Shown: piece after piece, positions 11,681-23,309 of the stretch | How positions within the stretch are numbered: the stretch's first letter is position 1 | How the letters are laid out: each line of letters starts with the position of its first letter | DNA from: Karstenula rhodostoma CBS 690.94 | Taxonomy: Eukaryota > Ascomycota > Dothideomycetes > Pleosporales > Didymosphaeriaceae | Reading direction: 5' to 3' | Assembly: GCA_010093485.1 (NCBI GenBank) | Contig: MU001497.1 | Coordinates: forward strand, 920,513 to 984,512 | DNA length: 64,000 nucleotides | Notes under the pieces: generated by a model | The model's input: the letters and a program-made list of their open reading frames with translations, nothing else | The model's database searches: none | Told to the model about the DNA's origin: nothing | Made by a program: the position numbers and the translations under genes

Positions 11681-11830
11681 ATCTCTTGGGTCATGTAGGG
11701 GACTTTATATTTCTACGATATCCTGCGATAGTACCGCACATACACGACAATAGGAGTAGCGCTGTGGATTTTGTAGGCATTAGTATTATGTACGATACGC
11801 TATGTGCGTAAATTCCTCATCTCCCACTCT

Positions 11831-13764
11831 TCACAGGCCAACTAGGTTCTTTATTCCCCTGACCTTGCCCCTCAAGTCTCCATACCCAACCCACACCACT
11901 CCGCACGCCATCTTCCACGCTCTCTCCCCCGCGCCCTTGCCCTTCAGCGGCAGGTCCATGGGCCCAGGTATACTCGTCTTCGCCAACCACGGCCAGCGAT
12001 CCCGCGTTACAGCCTTCTGATTGCAGACACTCCTCAACCCCTCCTGCCCCGCAAACCGCCCGTATCCGCTGCCCTTGACGCCGCCGAAGGGCAGCTGCAC
12101 CATGTAGGTGACAGCGAAGTCGTTGACTGCAACCATGCCGGCCTGGACTTCGCGGACAACGCGCTCCGTGTCGCGCGTCGAGGAACCGTAGACGGATGCG
12201 CCGAGGGCGTAGGGCGTCGAGTTTGCGATGCGGATAGCGTGGTCGATGGAGTCTGCGCGCATGAGGGTGAACACGGGCGCGAAAAGCTCTTCCTGTGCGA
12301 TTTTCATCGACGTCGTGACGTCTACGAGGAACGTCGGGGCGAAGAAGTGGCCTTTGGGGTGCTGGGGGTGGACGTAGCGCTTTCCGCCGCAGACAAGGCG
12401 TGCGCCTTGGGCTACGGCGTCTGCGATGAGGGATTCCAGGCGAGAGAAGCCGGCGTCGGAGATGCAGGCGCCGATATCGATGGGGGCGTCGTCGGGGGAC
12501 GCATTAAGGATTGAGCCTGGGCGGAGGGCTTTGATTCGGGGTGTAAGGTGATCGATGAGGCCTAGGTACACGTTGGGAAGGGCGATGATGCGCTCGATGC
12601 CAATGCAGTTTTGACCAGCGGACTGGAAGACGCCACGCATGAGGATGCTGGCGACGCGATAGAAGTCGCTGTTTGAGAGGTCGTCTAGGACAATGGCCGG
12701 GTCTTTTCCACCTAGCTCAACACAAACTGGTGTGAGAGCTTTCGCAGCCGAGGCGCAGACATGGTGGGCGACCGGGCGAGAACCGATGAAGGTGATGTGT
12801 GCGATGCCTGGGTGCGAAGTGAGGTGTTCTGCGACATCGGGCCAGCACACGACGGATTGGACGATATGTGGGCTGTGTCCACAAGCTACGAGGGCGGAGG
12901 TAGCGATTGAGGCGAAGTAGGTGCTGGACCAAGCCGTGTTTTCGGAGCCCTTCACGATGATGGCGTTACCGGCGAAGATGGACGCAATGACGGGTGATAT
13001 CAGGTTGTGAAACTGCTCATCGTTAGGACGCGTGTTATCCAATCGAGGTACAAGGAGCTCACAGGATAACTTCAATATGTCAGAGATGTGTCAACTCAAA
13101 CATTGAGGGGGCACTTACTTCCAGCTCACACAAGCTGCCACCACGCCCAGTGGCTGCCACATAACCTCATGCCACTTGTACGCCATCAACAGATTCCCTG
13201 GCCTGCTCTCATTCCTCAAGCTTTCCTCACCATGTGCAATAACCCACCTAAGCTTCTCCACCGTTACCAAGATTTCCCCCAAGCTCGCATCCACCATCGT
13301 TTTCCCACTATCTATACAAGCTACACGAGCAATTGTCTCCTGATTCTCCAAGACAAATCTCAGCATCGTCTTGAGCACCTTCCTCCGTTCTGCGAACGTT
13401 GTCTGTGCCCAATGTGCCTGCGCGGCGGCGGCGTTCGCAATGGCGCTGTCGACCGAATCGGTCGTGGAGGGGTTGATGCGGCCCAAAGACTCGCCGGTTG
13501 CGGGGGCGTAGCATTGGATCAGGGAGGTGCCGGAGACCTTGACAATGTCAATCGACTCCCTCGCATGCATTCGCAACTACTCACCTTCATCGAAAGCTTC
13601 TGCAGCACCTCGCCCTTCCACCCTGGTGCGACCTGCTCTGGTGGTGCGACATTGTAAGGTGCCGCAGCCTCAGGGTCGGTTCTCAATAGGCGATAACAGA
13701 AGTAAACGGTTGCCAGTCCGACTACATACAGTAACAGGGGGTTGTAGTCCTCGAGTCGCTCCAT
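11831..13764 (-). CDS. msc7: Msc7-type aldehyde dehydrogenase with N-terminal membrane anchor
   Basis: NAD(P)-dependent aldehyde dehydrogenase. Minus-strand exons are 13585-13764, 13119-13537, a 7-nt microexon 13063-13069 and 11831-13012, totalling 595 aa. An N-terminal hydrophobic segment LLLYVVGLATVYFCYRLL (about residues 9-27) anchors it to a membrane, as in yeast Msc7. Catalytic landmarks are VELGGKDP (general-base Glu) and QSAGQNCIGIER (nucleophile Cys), plus IAQEELFAPVF and LPFGGVKGSGYG. Without the microexon, exons 2 and 4 cannot be joined in frame. With it the conserved SWNYPFHNLISP is restored. The introns are 47, 49 and 50 nt. The first uses a less common AAG acceptor, as does the second. 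Confidence 0.93.
13063..13069 (-). other. 7-nt microexon of the aldehyde dehydrogenase
   Basis: Minus-strand TTATCCT is flanked by an acceptor TTGAAG (branch-like CTGAC) and a donor GTGAGC. The next intron ends with branch TCCTAACG and acceptor GCAG. Joined as AA|TTATCCT|TTTCAC it encodes Asn-Tyr-Pro and keeps the frame. Confidence 0.85.
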
Positions 13765-14886
13765 GGTGCGCGTGGGAGGAATTGTTGCTGGACCCTGGAA
13801 GTTTTTGGGAGCGAACGCAACGCTGGAAGCAGATCATGAGATGTGCTTGAGCCAATCAGAATGCGGTGCCTGGCGGGATCTGCCGATAGTTGGAAGAAAG
13901 CATTTCGAGACAGTCTGGTATGGCAAAACAGGCCTAATTCCACGTAGCCATTCTTGGGTGAGCTCGATATGATACGTCGCAAACAGTGGGCGGAACGACT
14001 TGGTGGTTTATCTCTATATACTTCGCTCGTGCGAAGGCGGCACGCAGTGTATATTGGCCCACTAGCCCGATTTGCTTATTTTGCCCTCGGCTGCATTTTC
14101 CAGCCGCCGCGACGCAATGACCTCACGAGGCCGTGTCGTGGGTGCGACTTTGATGGGCGTGCGATAATGGCAGAGCTTGCACCGAATGCTACACAGTACT
14201 GTGTAAAGACTGAAACCCTCCAACCCGTCTCAGCATCCGCAGCCCGTCATCCACGGCCCATCCCGCTGACTGCTCATCCGCTTGCAAGCCTTTTGATCGG
14301 CTCTTCCGACAATACAATGCGTTGGGTCATGATGATGCTGATGGGGCTCTGCAGTCATGATCCGCGTGGAGAAGGAATGCATCCACCACAGTGATCGTTC
14401 TCCTAGCGTACCACAGCAGGTCTGTGGTCCGTCCGACCTTTGATGTTGGTAACACAACCGCATTCGTGGGAAGCTGGAGGCGCCGTTCCATCCACAGTGT
14501 GGTTTGGTGAGCATAACCCACCCTACAACATACGTTAGCCCGGTTTCTCCACGCTAACTAGCTGATGAATATTCGCGAACGATAGCGTGCGCACTGCCCA
14601 GAGATCGCACCTTAAGCCTTGGCTACCTTCTCCTATATACTGTCTTTTGTCACCAAGACGTTTTGACGTCAGAAGGTGGCGAATAGCGGAACGCGTCCGC
14701 AGTACTCTCATTCGATCCGACAGGCGGATAGATGCCAGATTGGGGATGAGGATGGAAAGGAAGAGATGAATCCAGACGAATGCTGACCAAAAGCTTAGAG
14801 CGGGACCAAGAGCTATACGAAACGCTGATCGTGCCGGAGCTGGGGAGGCAACGCAAAGAACAGATGCAGCTGGACCAAGAGCTGGT
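13765..14886. other. intergenic, start of gene-poor block
   Basis: No intact gene is recognised. It holds the aldehyde dehydrogenase promoter and short overlapping frames. A 12-bp direct repeat ggaccaagagct occurs at 14803-14814 and 14872-14883, next to the Cse1-like fragment. Confidence 0.4.
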
Positions 14887-15021
14887 GCGGATGAACTCAA
14901 TCGGGTCGTCATCGAAGAGCTCCACATCGGATTCGCGCAAAGTGAGGTTAGGCAGGGTGATGTGTTCCATGATCTGACATTGCGAGGACATCTCATGCAG
15001 GGTAGCCGCATTTGGAGAAGT
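14887..15021 (-). pseudogene. fragment of Cse1-type exportin-2 (relic)
   Basis: A 45-codon open stretch on the minus strand contains ITLPNLTLRESDVELFDDDP followed by IEFIR. I recognise this as the highly conserved central segment of the importin-beta-family exportin Cse1 (CAS), which recycles importin-alpha from the nucleus. In the family the segment continues with a charged RRDLEGSD-type sequence, but here the homology stops abruptly after IEFIR. No heat repeats of the remaining ~900 residues are visible around it. It is most likely a duplicated, decaying gene piece rather than a working exportin. Identification is by remembered motif only. Confidence 0.55.
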
Positions 15022-16753
15022 CTGATCCACTCAGATGCAACGGGCCTGGTTATTGACTTCTGAGATCTTGGTACACCACATTTGTACCGTAGCATAGGCC
15101 GAAGTTGGTGCCTGAGGATAGTACGGTTCTTGGACCAGTTTGTAGAGAACGCACCCCGCTGCGTCGTCTCCTTTAGTAATCTCCACTATTCCCACGGCGT
15201 AGGCGTACTGCGTTAAAAGTAGGGTATTTGCGGGTTCTGTAGGAGCAAGTTGGGTGGGTAATCGTTCCGATCGCCTTTGCAGGGTTTGCTGAAGATTTTA
15301 CCCATTGTGGAGGAGGTGCAGGAAGGATGCAGGGAAAACCTTAAAGGTGCGTTTTTATCATGGCGAATCAGAGTATTGAGTTGTTGGGATATAGTGCGCC
15401 AGAAGTGGGTGATAATAGTGGAAGCCTCGGGCAAGGCTGGCTACTCATTGCGACCCCATCGGACACGCTGAACGCTATACCACAGCTAAGCCCACTCTTT
15501 CAATAGCACGCGAGGGGTGCAGTGCCGACTGTTCAGGTGCGCTCGAATATCCGGCCCAGCGAAGTGAAAAGGTGACGGATCTCCAGCAAGCGCATCTGAT
15601 GATACGCCTTCTCGTAGCAGAGGTTTGTCCCGTCCGGTTGGTAAGGCGGGCGATGCTATTGGTGTTCGATTTCGAGATGCATGTCCAATCTGGCTGTCGA
15701 GCCCGAGGCCCGTATGGTATGGTCGTGTAGTTAGGCGTGAACCCTGCCGGTGTCTTAGGTGAAAAGGACACAGCTGGCGCGGTGCAAGTTCAAGGCATTC
15801 AGGGCCAGCTTGGCGCATTAAGATTGCGGGCACGAGGCGGCGCCCGATGGAGCGAAGCATGGCAATGCAGGACGGTGTGGACGCTGACTCGCGATAGCGG
15901 TCTGATGGGTGTCGGCGATGGTTTTTCTTTGTGTTGTAGAACATGTAGGGCAGAAGTTCTTTCGGGTTGGAAAGAGTGCTTTGAAAGCTTTCGGCTGTAA
16001 GTCTTTGCTCTCTGAATATGTGTGTCGCTTCATGCTGAAGCGTAGCTGATGCGTTCCGATAGAGTCAGTTGCAAGCTGTTGGCTGGTTGATGCGCTGTAC
16101 CGTCTCCTCCTCGTGTGTAACGACTTGATTTCTCTCGGACTACCAGTGATTCCTGGCCGTTCAATGCTTGCTTGCTTGGACAACCATGGGTATCGTATGT
16201 GGATGTTGAAGCCGTTTCGTCTTCGCTCTTTGTTATCGTTTTGCGGTTGTTGAAGTCATGCCTCTAGCATGATCCGGTCCTGAGCACATTGCTCTTCCTC
16301 TCCTTGAGCTGTATCTCGCCGTCCCATATAATAAAACCTTGTCTCGTAGTCCTCCAGCCCTTTCTCTGTTTGCCTCAATGCCTTTTTTTTGGCAGTCCCA
16401 CAAAAGCCCTTTGCGGACAACAGTGATCTATATATGATCCCATGCAGTATGCGGATACCCTCAGTGCACAACGAAACACGCTTCTTGATAGCTGGGTTAA
16501 TGCTTTAGCCTTGTCACCAAACAGCTCTTCCATCGTCAAGCTCAGCTGAAAACCCCCTGCAGCAGCGATCTAAAGAAGTTTCCCAACGCTTGCTTCTCGC
16601 TCTCTGATATATACTTCTATACCAGATCGTGGATTGTAATGCAAGACTCGACAGTCTTCAGGACGTTCTTAATCTACAACTTAGGGTTAGGTTTATCCAA
16701 TGTTATGCTAGAGCGATATTCGAGTAGTGCAAGCCACGCGATCTTCTCCTGAT
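15022..16753. other. intergenic, no gene recognised
   Basis: About 1.7 kb with only overlapping, motif-free frames of up to 152 codons. A short TTAGGGTTAGG stretch lies near 16680; it is only two telomere-type units. There are no inverted terminal repeats that I can support. Confidence 0.4.
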
Positions 16754-17206
16754 TTACGCGAGACTGTAGTTCCCGAAGTAACTCTTGCTGGTGGCATTCA
16801 TAGCCCTGGACGGGATGATGATGTAACGAGCGATGCGACAGCGCGTAAGCATCGTGTTGAAGTGGTTGGTGCCCGCTAGGTATGAGACGGGTATCTTGTC
16901 GTCTTGATTAGGGACAGCAATCCCGGGTGCTACCGTGAGGCACATGAAGACGATGTTGCCCTCTTTCCCTTGGCTCGCGGCGGTCGACATGACACGAATG
17001 GCCCGCAGCTGTTCATCGGACACTTCACGCTTGTCTTGGACAGTGTCGAAAAGCTGAGCGCGGATTTCGGTGACCATCCCCGCATACAAAGTCGGAATGA
17101 GGATGTCTGACCGGTTGCCTTCTGGCGGATTCCAGGTGATGATGTCTTTGGCGATCCATGCAACCACTGCAGGCTCGTGCCGGTTTAATGATGTGATGGG
17201 ATGCAC
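16754..17206 (-). pseudogene. C-terminal fragment of an SF1 (Upf1/Dna2-like) helicase
   Basis: The minus-strand open stretch ends at 16754 and carries the last motifs of superfamily-1 helicases in the right order. SDILIPTLYAGMVTEIRAQL resembles the motif-IV region, RVMSTAASQGKEGNIVFMCL resembles motif V (QG-E-ivi), and HFNTMLTRCRIARYII resembles motif VI (N-A-TRA). Motif VI is altered (TRCR in place of TRAR). The frame begins without ATG just after a TGA/CAG boundary, so it is an exon or a truncated piece; no Walker A or DEAA motif is found upstream to 17.8 kb. Such helicases act on RNA or DNA, but this copy lacks the ATP-binding half and is probably a relic. Confidence 0.5.
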
Positions 17207-19831
17207 GACCTGTCAGCATTGAGCAAGAGCCCAGCCCAGCCCAGCCCACGCGGGGTTCGATCACCGCGGCACCCATGCAAGCGTTACCCGATACGTGTAA
17301 CAGCCATTCCAGGATGCGTTCCCCGATGCGGGGCGTGTCGACGAAACGTTTGATTGCGGTATGTGAAGCCAACAGCAGGCTTTCCCGGAGCGGGCAGCAT
17401 GGGTGCTAAGTAGACGTGCATCCGGTCGTGTCAGGGTGAATAGATGAGCAGGTGGGTAGCCTGTCGCAGGGGTTGGCGGCTTTTAAGCAACGATGCTGGG
17501 AGCCGTGTCCGCTACCAGTCCTGTGGTAGATCAGTGTTGGCTAAATGTGAGATGTGCATCAAGTGAGACAGCGGGCGGATGCGAGCATGATAGCGGCAAG
17601 CATGCAGCGTGATCAAAAGGCAAATATCCATGCGAATACGAGGTTTTTAGGTGTGGCATGCTCTCAGCGTCAGCGTCTGCCTCAGTCTGCCTCGAGCGCA
17701 CGCCCTATATAATTATAATGCGCTGGCTTGAAAAGATTGCGATAAACTCGAGAGCCACACGGCGTAGATGGCGATGACCCGTTGCCGTGCGCATGCCCTC
17801 GACTCCCCGGCACACTGCACCCTGTGCACGACGAGAGCTGTGACAGTGGGGCCTCATTGATTCAAGCCTTGCGGTGTCCACTTGGTGCCAACTTGGTGGC
17901 TTGTCCTGGGGCTGCGCAAAGGAGAAGCCTCGCCTTGGCGGGCAATCGAGTCTGGGTGCGCACTGGGCAGGGCTGGATCAGGCAATTCTGTAGGCTTTGG
18001 CCGGAGAGGATGGAGAGGTGTCTCATTGTCTCGTGGTGCACTGGGCCGCGCGCCCGAAGAGCTTGCATAGCTAGGTATCGCCGAGTTGCACGCGGCGTAG
18101 CCATGCGAAGGCCGGTAGAAAGAGGATCGGACTTTCTAGATGGGTGCTCACGACAACTCGACAAGATGCAGACGCAGCGTTTCACGTGGCTGGGGGCTAG
18201 AGGGAAAACGCCTTCGCGGTAGGGCGTCGACGATGGCGCGACGGCTGTTGGGCCAAGCGCGAGTGATGGCTGGCATGTGGCTGGCGTCACGGACCCTAAC
18301 GCGAAGAACAGACCGGAAGCTTGGTGGTGGGGATGGGGACGGCACATAAGCGGCTTGGGCGATCTGGCCCACCACACGCACCCACATCACCGCCTCGAAG
18401 GGCGCCGTGCAGTGCGTCAAGCGGGCCGGCGCCTCCTGCAGCTGTGTGCTACCTACCCCGGCATGCACCGTAAGCACCGTAAGCACCGTAAGCACAGAGG
18501 CGGGCTTCAGACTGTCGCGCACACTTGCACTGCAGGGCCACCCTCACCCGCGCTTGTCTGGCGGGGGCGGCCATGTACGGCCAGCGGCCTGGTGTTCCTG
18601 GCGTCAACAGCAGAACCTGCGAGCTTCAGGCTGACGGGCGGGTGGAGCTTCTCTGTCTGGCACTAGCCTCAACGGCGTCATGTGGGCGCGGCGACGCAGA
18701 GCCCAGATCGGCGAGATATCAACACTAGAGCGTCATCGTGATTGTTCTGCACCCAGACAAGATGAACAGCTCCGCGCTGCGTCTGCGAGGCGTCCTGGAG
18801 TCGTTCCAAGGCGTGTTGCGGTTGCAGAGCTGGCGCACGGGGTGGCTGCCGCGTTTCAACCCGACAGGAACAAGCGCGAGCAGCCTACGCAGTACACTCC
18901 TGCCAGCGCACATGTTTGGGAGGAATGCAATGCATCATGGGCCATGGCCGCGTCGTCGCCTCGCAGCTGAAAGAAGCAGCGCGGCGACGGCCGGGAAGGG
19001 AAGCTTTTACTGCCAGGGCCTCGTGCCAAAGAACACCGTGGGGGTGTACACAGCGTGTACACAGTGTGTGCACACTGCACAGTACAGCGCAGCAACACGC
19101 AGCATCGTCAGTTGCAATGGCACGCGCATCGCGTGTGTGTGCCTGCAGCGGATTCACTGCCTCGACGCCGGCGTGCGCCGAGCAGCCGTCGCAGTCCCAG
19201 CCCCAGCGCGACCGACAGGGGCAGGTGGTGAGCAAGGAGTCGTGGGATCGTCCGAACTAGCCGTGGAGCCCATGCTTTGGCCCCTGCCTGCCGAATGCCA
19301 TGCCTCTCGTCCACGCCATTCCCTAATCCATCTTACCAAAAGTACGGCTTGGCGTTCGTGGGTTAGGGTTTCTGCGACGTTGGACGGCGCTTCTTGCGCG
19401 CTCTTCGCCCTGCTCTCCCTCCTCCTCCCGCCTCTCCTCACCGAGCCCGCTCCTCACCGTACCGAGCACCCAGCCCACGCCTGCCCTCTCGTAGCTGCTC
19501 ACGCAATCTTGGTCATCTCCACCATCATCACTCCCTCTGCACCTGCCCCGTCCCATCTGCGCGTTGTACTCGCGCGCTCGGCGCCCAGTGCCCCGGCCAG
19601 TCTCCTGCTCGTTACCCCGTAAGTTCGCCTGGCGCGTCGCGTATAGGCTTCAACCACGATTCAACGTGTGCCATCTACTAACGTCACCAGTCGAGCCTCC
19701 TCAAACCATCTTGACTGGCGCTCTGATAATTCGTGCTCTCGTCCCGTCGCTCGTCCGCTTCATCTGGCTGCACCAGCACCCCGCCTGAGGCTTCCGTGTC
19801 GAGACGCGCGTGTTGACGACTCACGTCCGAC
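17207..19831. promoter_or_regulatory. long GC-rich region upstream of ssn6
   Basis: About 2.6 kb without a recognisable gene. Long frames (for example 18738-19622) reflect high GC and have no domain. It contains (CCCAG)n near 17230, three copies of caccgtaag at 18466-18492, and GTGTACAC palindromes at about 19043-19086. Pyrimidine-rich tracts from 19420 onward look like a transcribed leader. A long 5' UTR for ssn6 is inferred. Confidence 0.4.
18466..18492. repeat. 9-bp tandem repeat, 3 copies
   Basis: The unit caccgtaag is repeated three times without mismatch and is followed by a partial cac. It is in the GC-rich region upstream of ssn6. Confidence 0.85.
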
Positions 19832-22785
19832 ATGGCGAGCCACCAGCAGCCCTCGCCCACCACGGGCATGCCGCCTCACCACGGAGGCCCGCATCTCGGG
19901 CATCCGCAGCCGAACGGCCATCCTCAGCACATGAGCCAGCCGAAGACGCCGTCGCAGTATCTTCAGCAGCTCACCGAGTCTGTCTGGACCAATCTAGGTA
20001 TGCTCCATCGCATGGCAACACACCGGTGGCATTGTCGCTAACGCGCCGCAGGATCGCTGTCGGAGCAGATGCAGGATCTCGACGGCGCAATGCAATGCTA
20101 CGAACAGGCCCTGAAGCATAACCAGTGGTCCATTCCTGCGATGCAAGGTATTGCATGCATTCTTCGCGCACGGGACCAGTTCCCTCATGCTGTGGAATAC
20201 CTGCGCACCATCCTCAAGGTCGATCCTGCAAACGGCGACGTGTGGGGCAGTCTCGGTAGGTTCCCGTATTCTCTAACTTGTGTACTACACTTCTGACATC
20301 TCCAGGCCACTGTTACCTCATGATGGATGATTTGCAGCAAGCGTATTCGGCTTACCAGCAGGCCTTGTATCATCTGTCTGACCCCAAGGTGAGTTGGCTT
20401 CGGTGCGAGTCTTCCATCGTGTTTCGTTAACAATGTCATCAGGAGCCCAAGCTTTGGTATGGCATTGGCATACTGTATGATCGCTACGGGTCATTGGAGC
20501 ACGCCGAAGAAGCTTTCTCCCAAGTGATGCGCATGGAGCCCAATTTCGAAAAGGCCAACGAAATTTACTTTCGACTTGGCATAATATACAAGCAGCAGCA
20601 GAAGTTCAACCAGAGTCTGGATGTGAGTCATGCGCTTAGTTCTTGTGAGCGCTCTCTGACATTTTGCAGTGTTTCAAGTACATCGTCACCAACCCGCCTC
20701 GTCCGTTGACTGAAGAGGACATCTGGTTCCAGATCGGACATGTCTACGAACAGCAAAAGGAGGTGCGTGATGTATCCATTGTTCACACAGTTCGTCTACT
20801 TACACGATAACCAGTTCGACTCGGCCAAGGCTGCGTACAGGCGAGTGCTGGAACGTGACCCTAACCACGCCAAAGTGCTGCAACAATTGGGCTGGTTGCA
20901 CCACCAGCAAAGCAGCAACTACGCTAGCCAAGAACAGGCTATCGAGTACCTCGAGAAATCAGTGGCTTCTGGTAAGTTCAGCAAACCATTGCACAAGCGT
21001 AGTACAGCGGCTAATTCTATGATCAGATCAAACGGACGCACAGAGCTGGTACTTGCTCGGGCGCTGCTACATGTCACAGCAGAAGTACCCCAAAGCCTAC
21101 GAAGCCTATCAGCAGGCTGTTTACCGAGATGGTCGCAACCCGACTTTCTGGTGCTCTATCGGTGTGCTCTACTACCAGATCAACCAGTACCGCGATGCGC
21201 TTGATGCATACTCTCGCGCCATCCGCCTCAACCCTAACATTAGTGAGGTTTGGTACGATCTCGGCACTCTGGTAGGTTTCCCGGCAACTCTCGTCTTCTG
21301 TCTTATCTGACCGTATCATAGTACGAATCGTGCAACAACCAGACAGCCGACGCATTGGACGCCTATCAACGCGCTGCTGACCTTGACCCGTCTAACGTGC
21401 ACATCAAGGCACGTCTCCAGCTACTCCAAAACGGACAGACCACAGCCGGTATGCCCAACCAGGGCAGTGCACCAGCACCTCAGGACGTCCACCCTCAGGC
21501 ATACCAGCCTGCTTCCATTCATGGACCTGCGGCTCCTCAGTGGGGTGCGCCTCAACCCCAGCAACCTCCTCAGGGGCCTGCTCCGCCTGCTCTGGGTGCT
21601 TCCGAGTGGAACAGGCCTTTGGCCCAGATACGCGAACCGGGACTTCCTCCTCAGCAACTAAACCCTTACGACCAGCGAGAGGGCATCCGCCCGCCTGCGC
21701 AGCATGCTGCCCAACGCCCACCGAGCCCATTGAAGCAGGAACCAATGCGCCCTTACCAGGAACCGTCGCGTCCTCCCACTAACGGGCCTGGTCCCGCCGG
21801 TCCAACTGGGCCTCCAGGACCTCCTCCGCCGGGTGGTATACGTCGCGGGCTTTCGCCGTCTCCAAAGACTCACCACGCTGCCCCTAGCCCTTACCACCCT
21901 CCGCCTCCCCAGTTGACGCCTCAGGTGTCCCAGGCGCAGCCTCACCTACCTCCGCATCAGCAACAGCAGTCTCAACAGCAGCAACAAGGCCCCCCGCCAC
22001 CACCTCTCAGTCGTATCTCGAACCCTAACTATGGAGCTCATGCAAACAATGGTCCTCCGCCACCACCTCCGCCGCCCACTGGATTGATTGGCCCTACCCA
22101 GGGCCCTCCGCAGTATCCTCGCATTGGCAGCCCGGCTCCCGAGGTTCGACCTATCGTTGAGAGCAACAGGGCTGTATCTCCTCGCAACGGGTACCAGGGC
22201 CAATTCCATCACCCTGACCCATCTCCTGCTATTGGCATTGCTGGTGGTGCCCCACCGCCTGCCTCTGCTCTCGCAGCTGCTGAGCAAGCCGCTCGTGACC
22301 GAGAAGATCGCCCTCCTACGGCACCTCCCAAGCGCCATCGCGAGTGGGAGGATGGTGACCACCCACACCCTAAGCCACCTTCAAATGACGAGAAGCGCCA
22401 GAAACTGGAAGAGCCTCACAGTCGGCGCCCATCTCCACCCCACCGCATGTCGTCGCCACAGGTACCGCGTCACAGCCCTCAAGATGGCATGGACCCTCGT
22501 CGCTTCAACGATGGTTACCACCCATCGGAAGCCGCTCATCACCCACCTTCCTTGCCTCCGATGAGCACGCCGCAGCCAATGCCGCCGCGCATGTCTGAAA
22601 CACCCAAGCAGGAGCGCCCAGAGCATCATGAGCCGGCAGCTCGTCATGTGGAAGTTGACGAGAACTACGATGATGATGGTGAGGAGAGCAAACCTGCCGC
22701 GGCCAAGTCTGAGCGTAGCAGCCCCCGCGGTGCATCAACAAACGGCGCGTCGCACGCACCCACCCCGGTGGAGTCGAAGCCGTAA
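19832..22785 (+). CDS. ssn6: general transcriptional corepressor Ssn6/Cyc8, TPR protein
   Basis: Nuclear adaptor of the Ssn6-Tup1 corepressor, which is recruited by DNA-binding repressors. Eight exons: 19832-19997, 20052-20255, 20306-20388, 20443-20622, 20670-20762, 20815-20971, 21027-21271 and 21322-22785 (863 aa). All seven introns are 47-55 nt with standard signals. After a Gln/Pro/His-rich N terminus, about ten tetratricopeptide repeats span residues 50-390; examples are AMQCYEQALKHNQWSIPAMQ, WYGIGILYDRYGSLEHAEEA, WLHHQQSSNYASQEQAIEYL and ALDAYSRAIRLNPNISEVWY. Exon 8 then encodes a long Pro/Gln-rich disordered tail with QQQQ runs, basic KRHRE and acidic patches. TPR order and length fit Ssn6 closely. 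Confidence 0.95.
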
Positions 22786-23309
22786 TGCGTTCCTTCGTAT
22801 CTTTCGTTACATCTTTTTCCTCTGGAGCAATTACCCTTCCGCTTCCGGTTCAGCTCTTGGAGTAATGGCATTTGCCATGTCTGGTCGAAACAAAATCAGT
22901 CATGAACTTATTTTTATCTTCGTATACCGGGTTATTCGTATCGCCTGGTCGACATATACCATGTGTTGATTATGGCGGCGTGCTTGGGGCAAAGATAGCC
23001 AGAGTACATGTGGTTTGAACGGCGGATTTACGTGCCTAGGACATGGCATGGTTTTATTACTGGAGGATTTGGTGTACAATTGCTCGTTGGCGGCCTTGTT
23101 ACATTTCCTTTCGTAGAATCACAATACTTCAGAATGCAATTGACTTCGAACATTCAACACCGTCCCGTGAACTTGTGCTGAGTTATGTTGCTTTTTACAA
23201 AGGATCCACTATTCGTTGTGAGGTTGTTGTCATAGTCCACGCGCTCGTGAAGCGCGCACATCGCGTTTGTTTTGGCAGGTTGCGTCATCGTTTTCCCTCC
23301 AGCCCAACA
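22786..23309. other. intergenic, ssn6 3' flank
   Basis: This 520-base stretch holds ssn6 3' UTR and the upstream region of the next plus-strand gene. The frame of the next gene is open into it, but that extension begins without good start context and looks like leader. Confidence 0.4.

Noticed and set aside
16680..16693. TTAGGGTTAGG telomere-like motif
   Set aside because: Only about two units; another GGGTTAGGG occurs near 19366. Too short to call interstitial telomeric repeats.
18738..19622. 294-codon plus-strand frame upstream of ssn6
   Set aside because: Low-information Ala/Pro/Arg composition, equally long frames on the other strand, and no homology recognised.
23043..23309. Upstream extension of the mitochondrial-type protein
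   Set aside because: It runs through promoter-like sequence. ATG 23310 alone gives a standard presequence.
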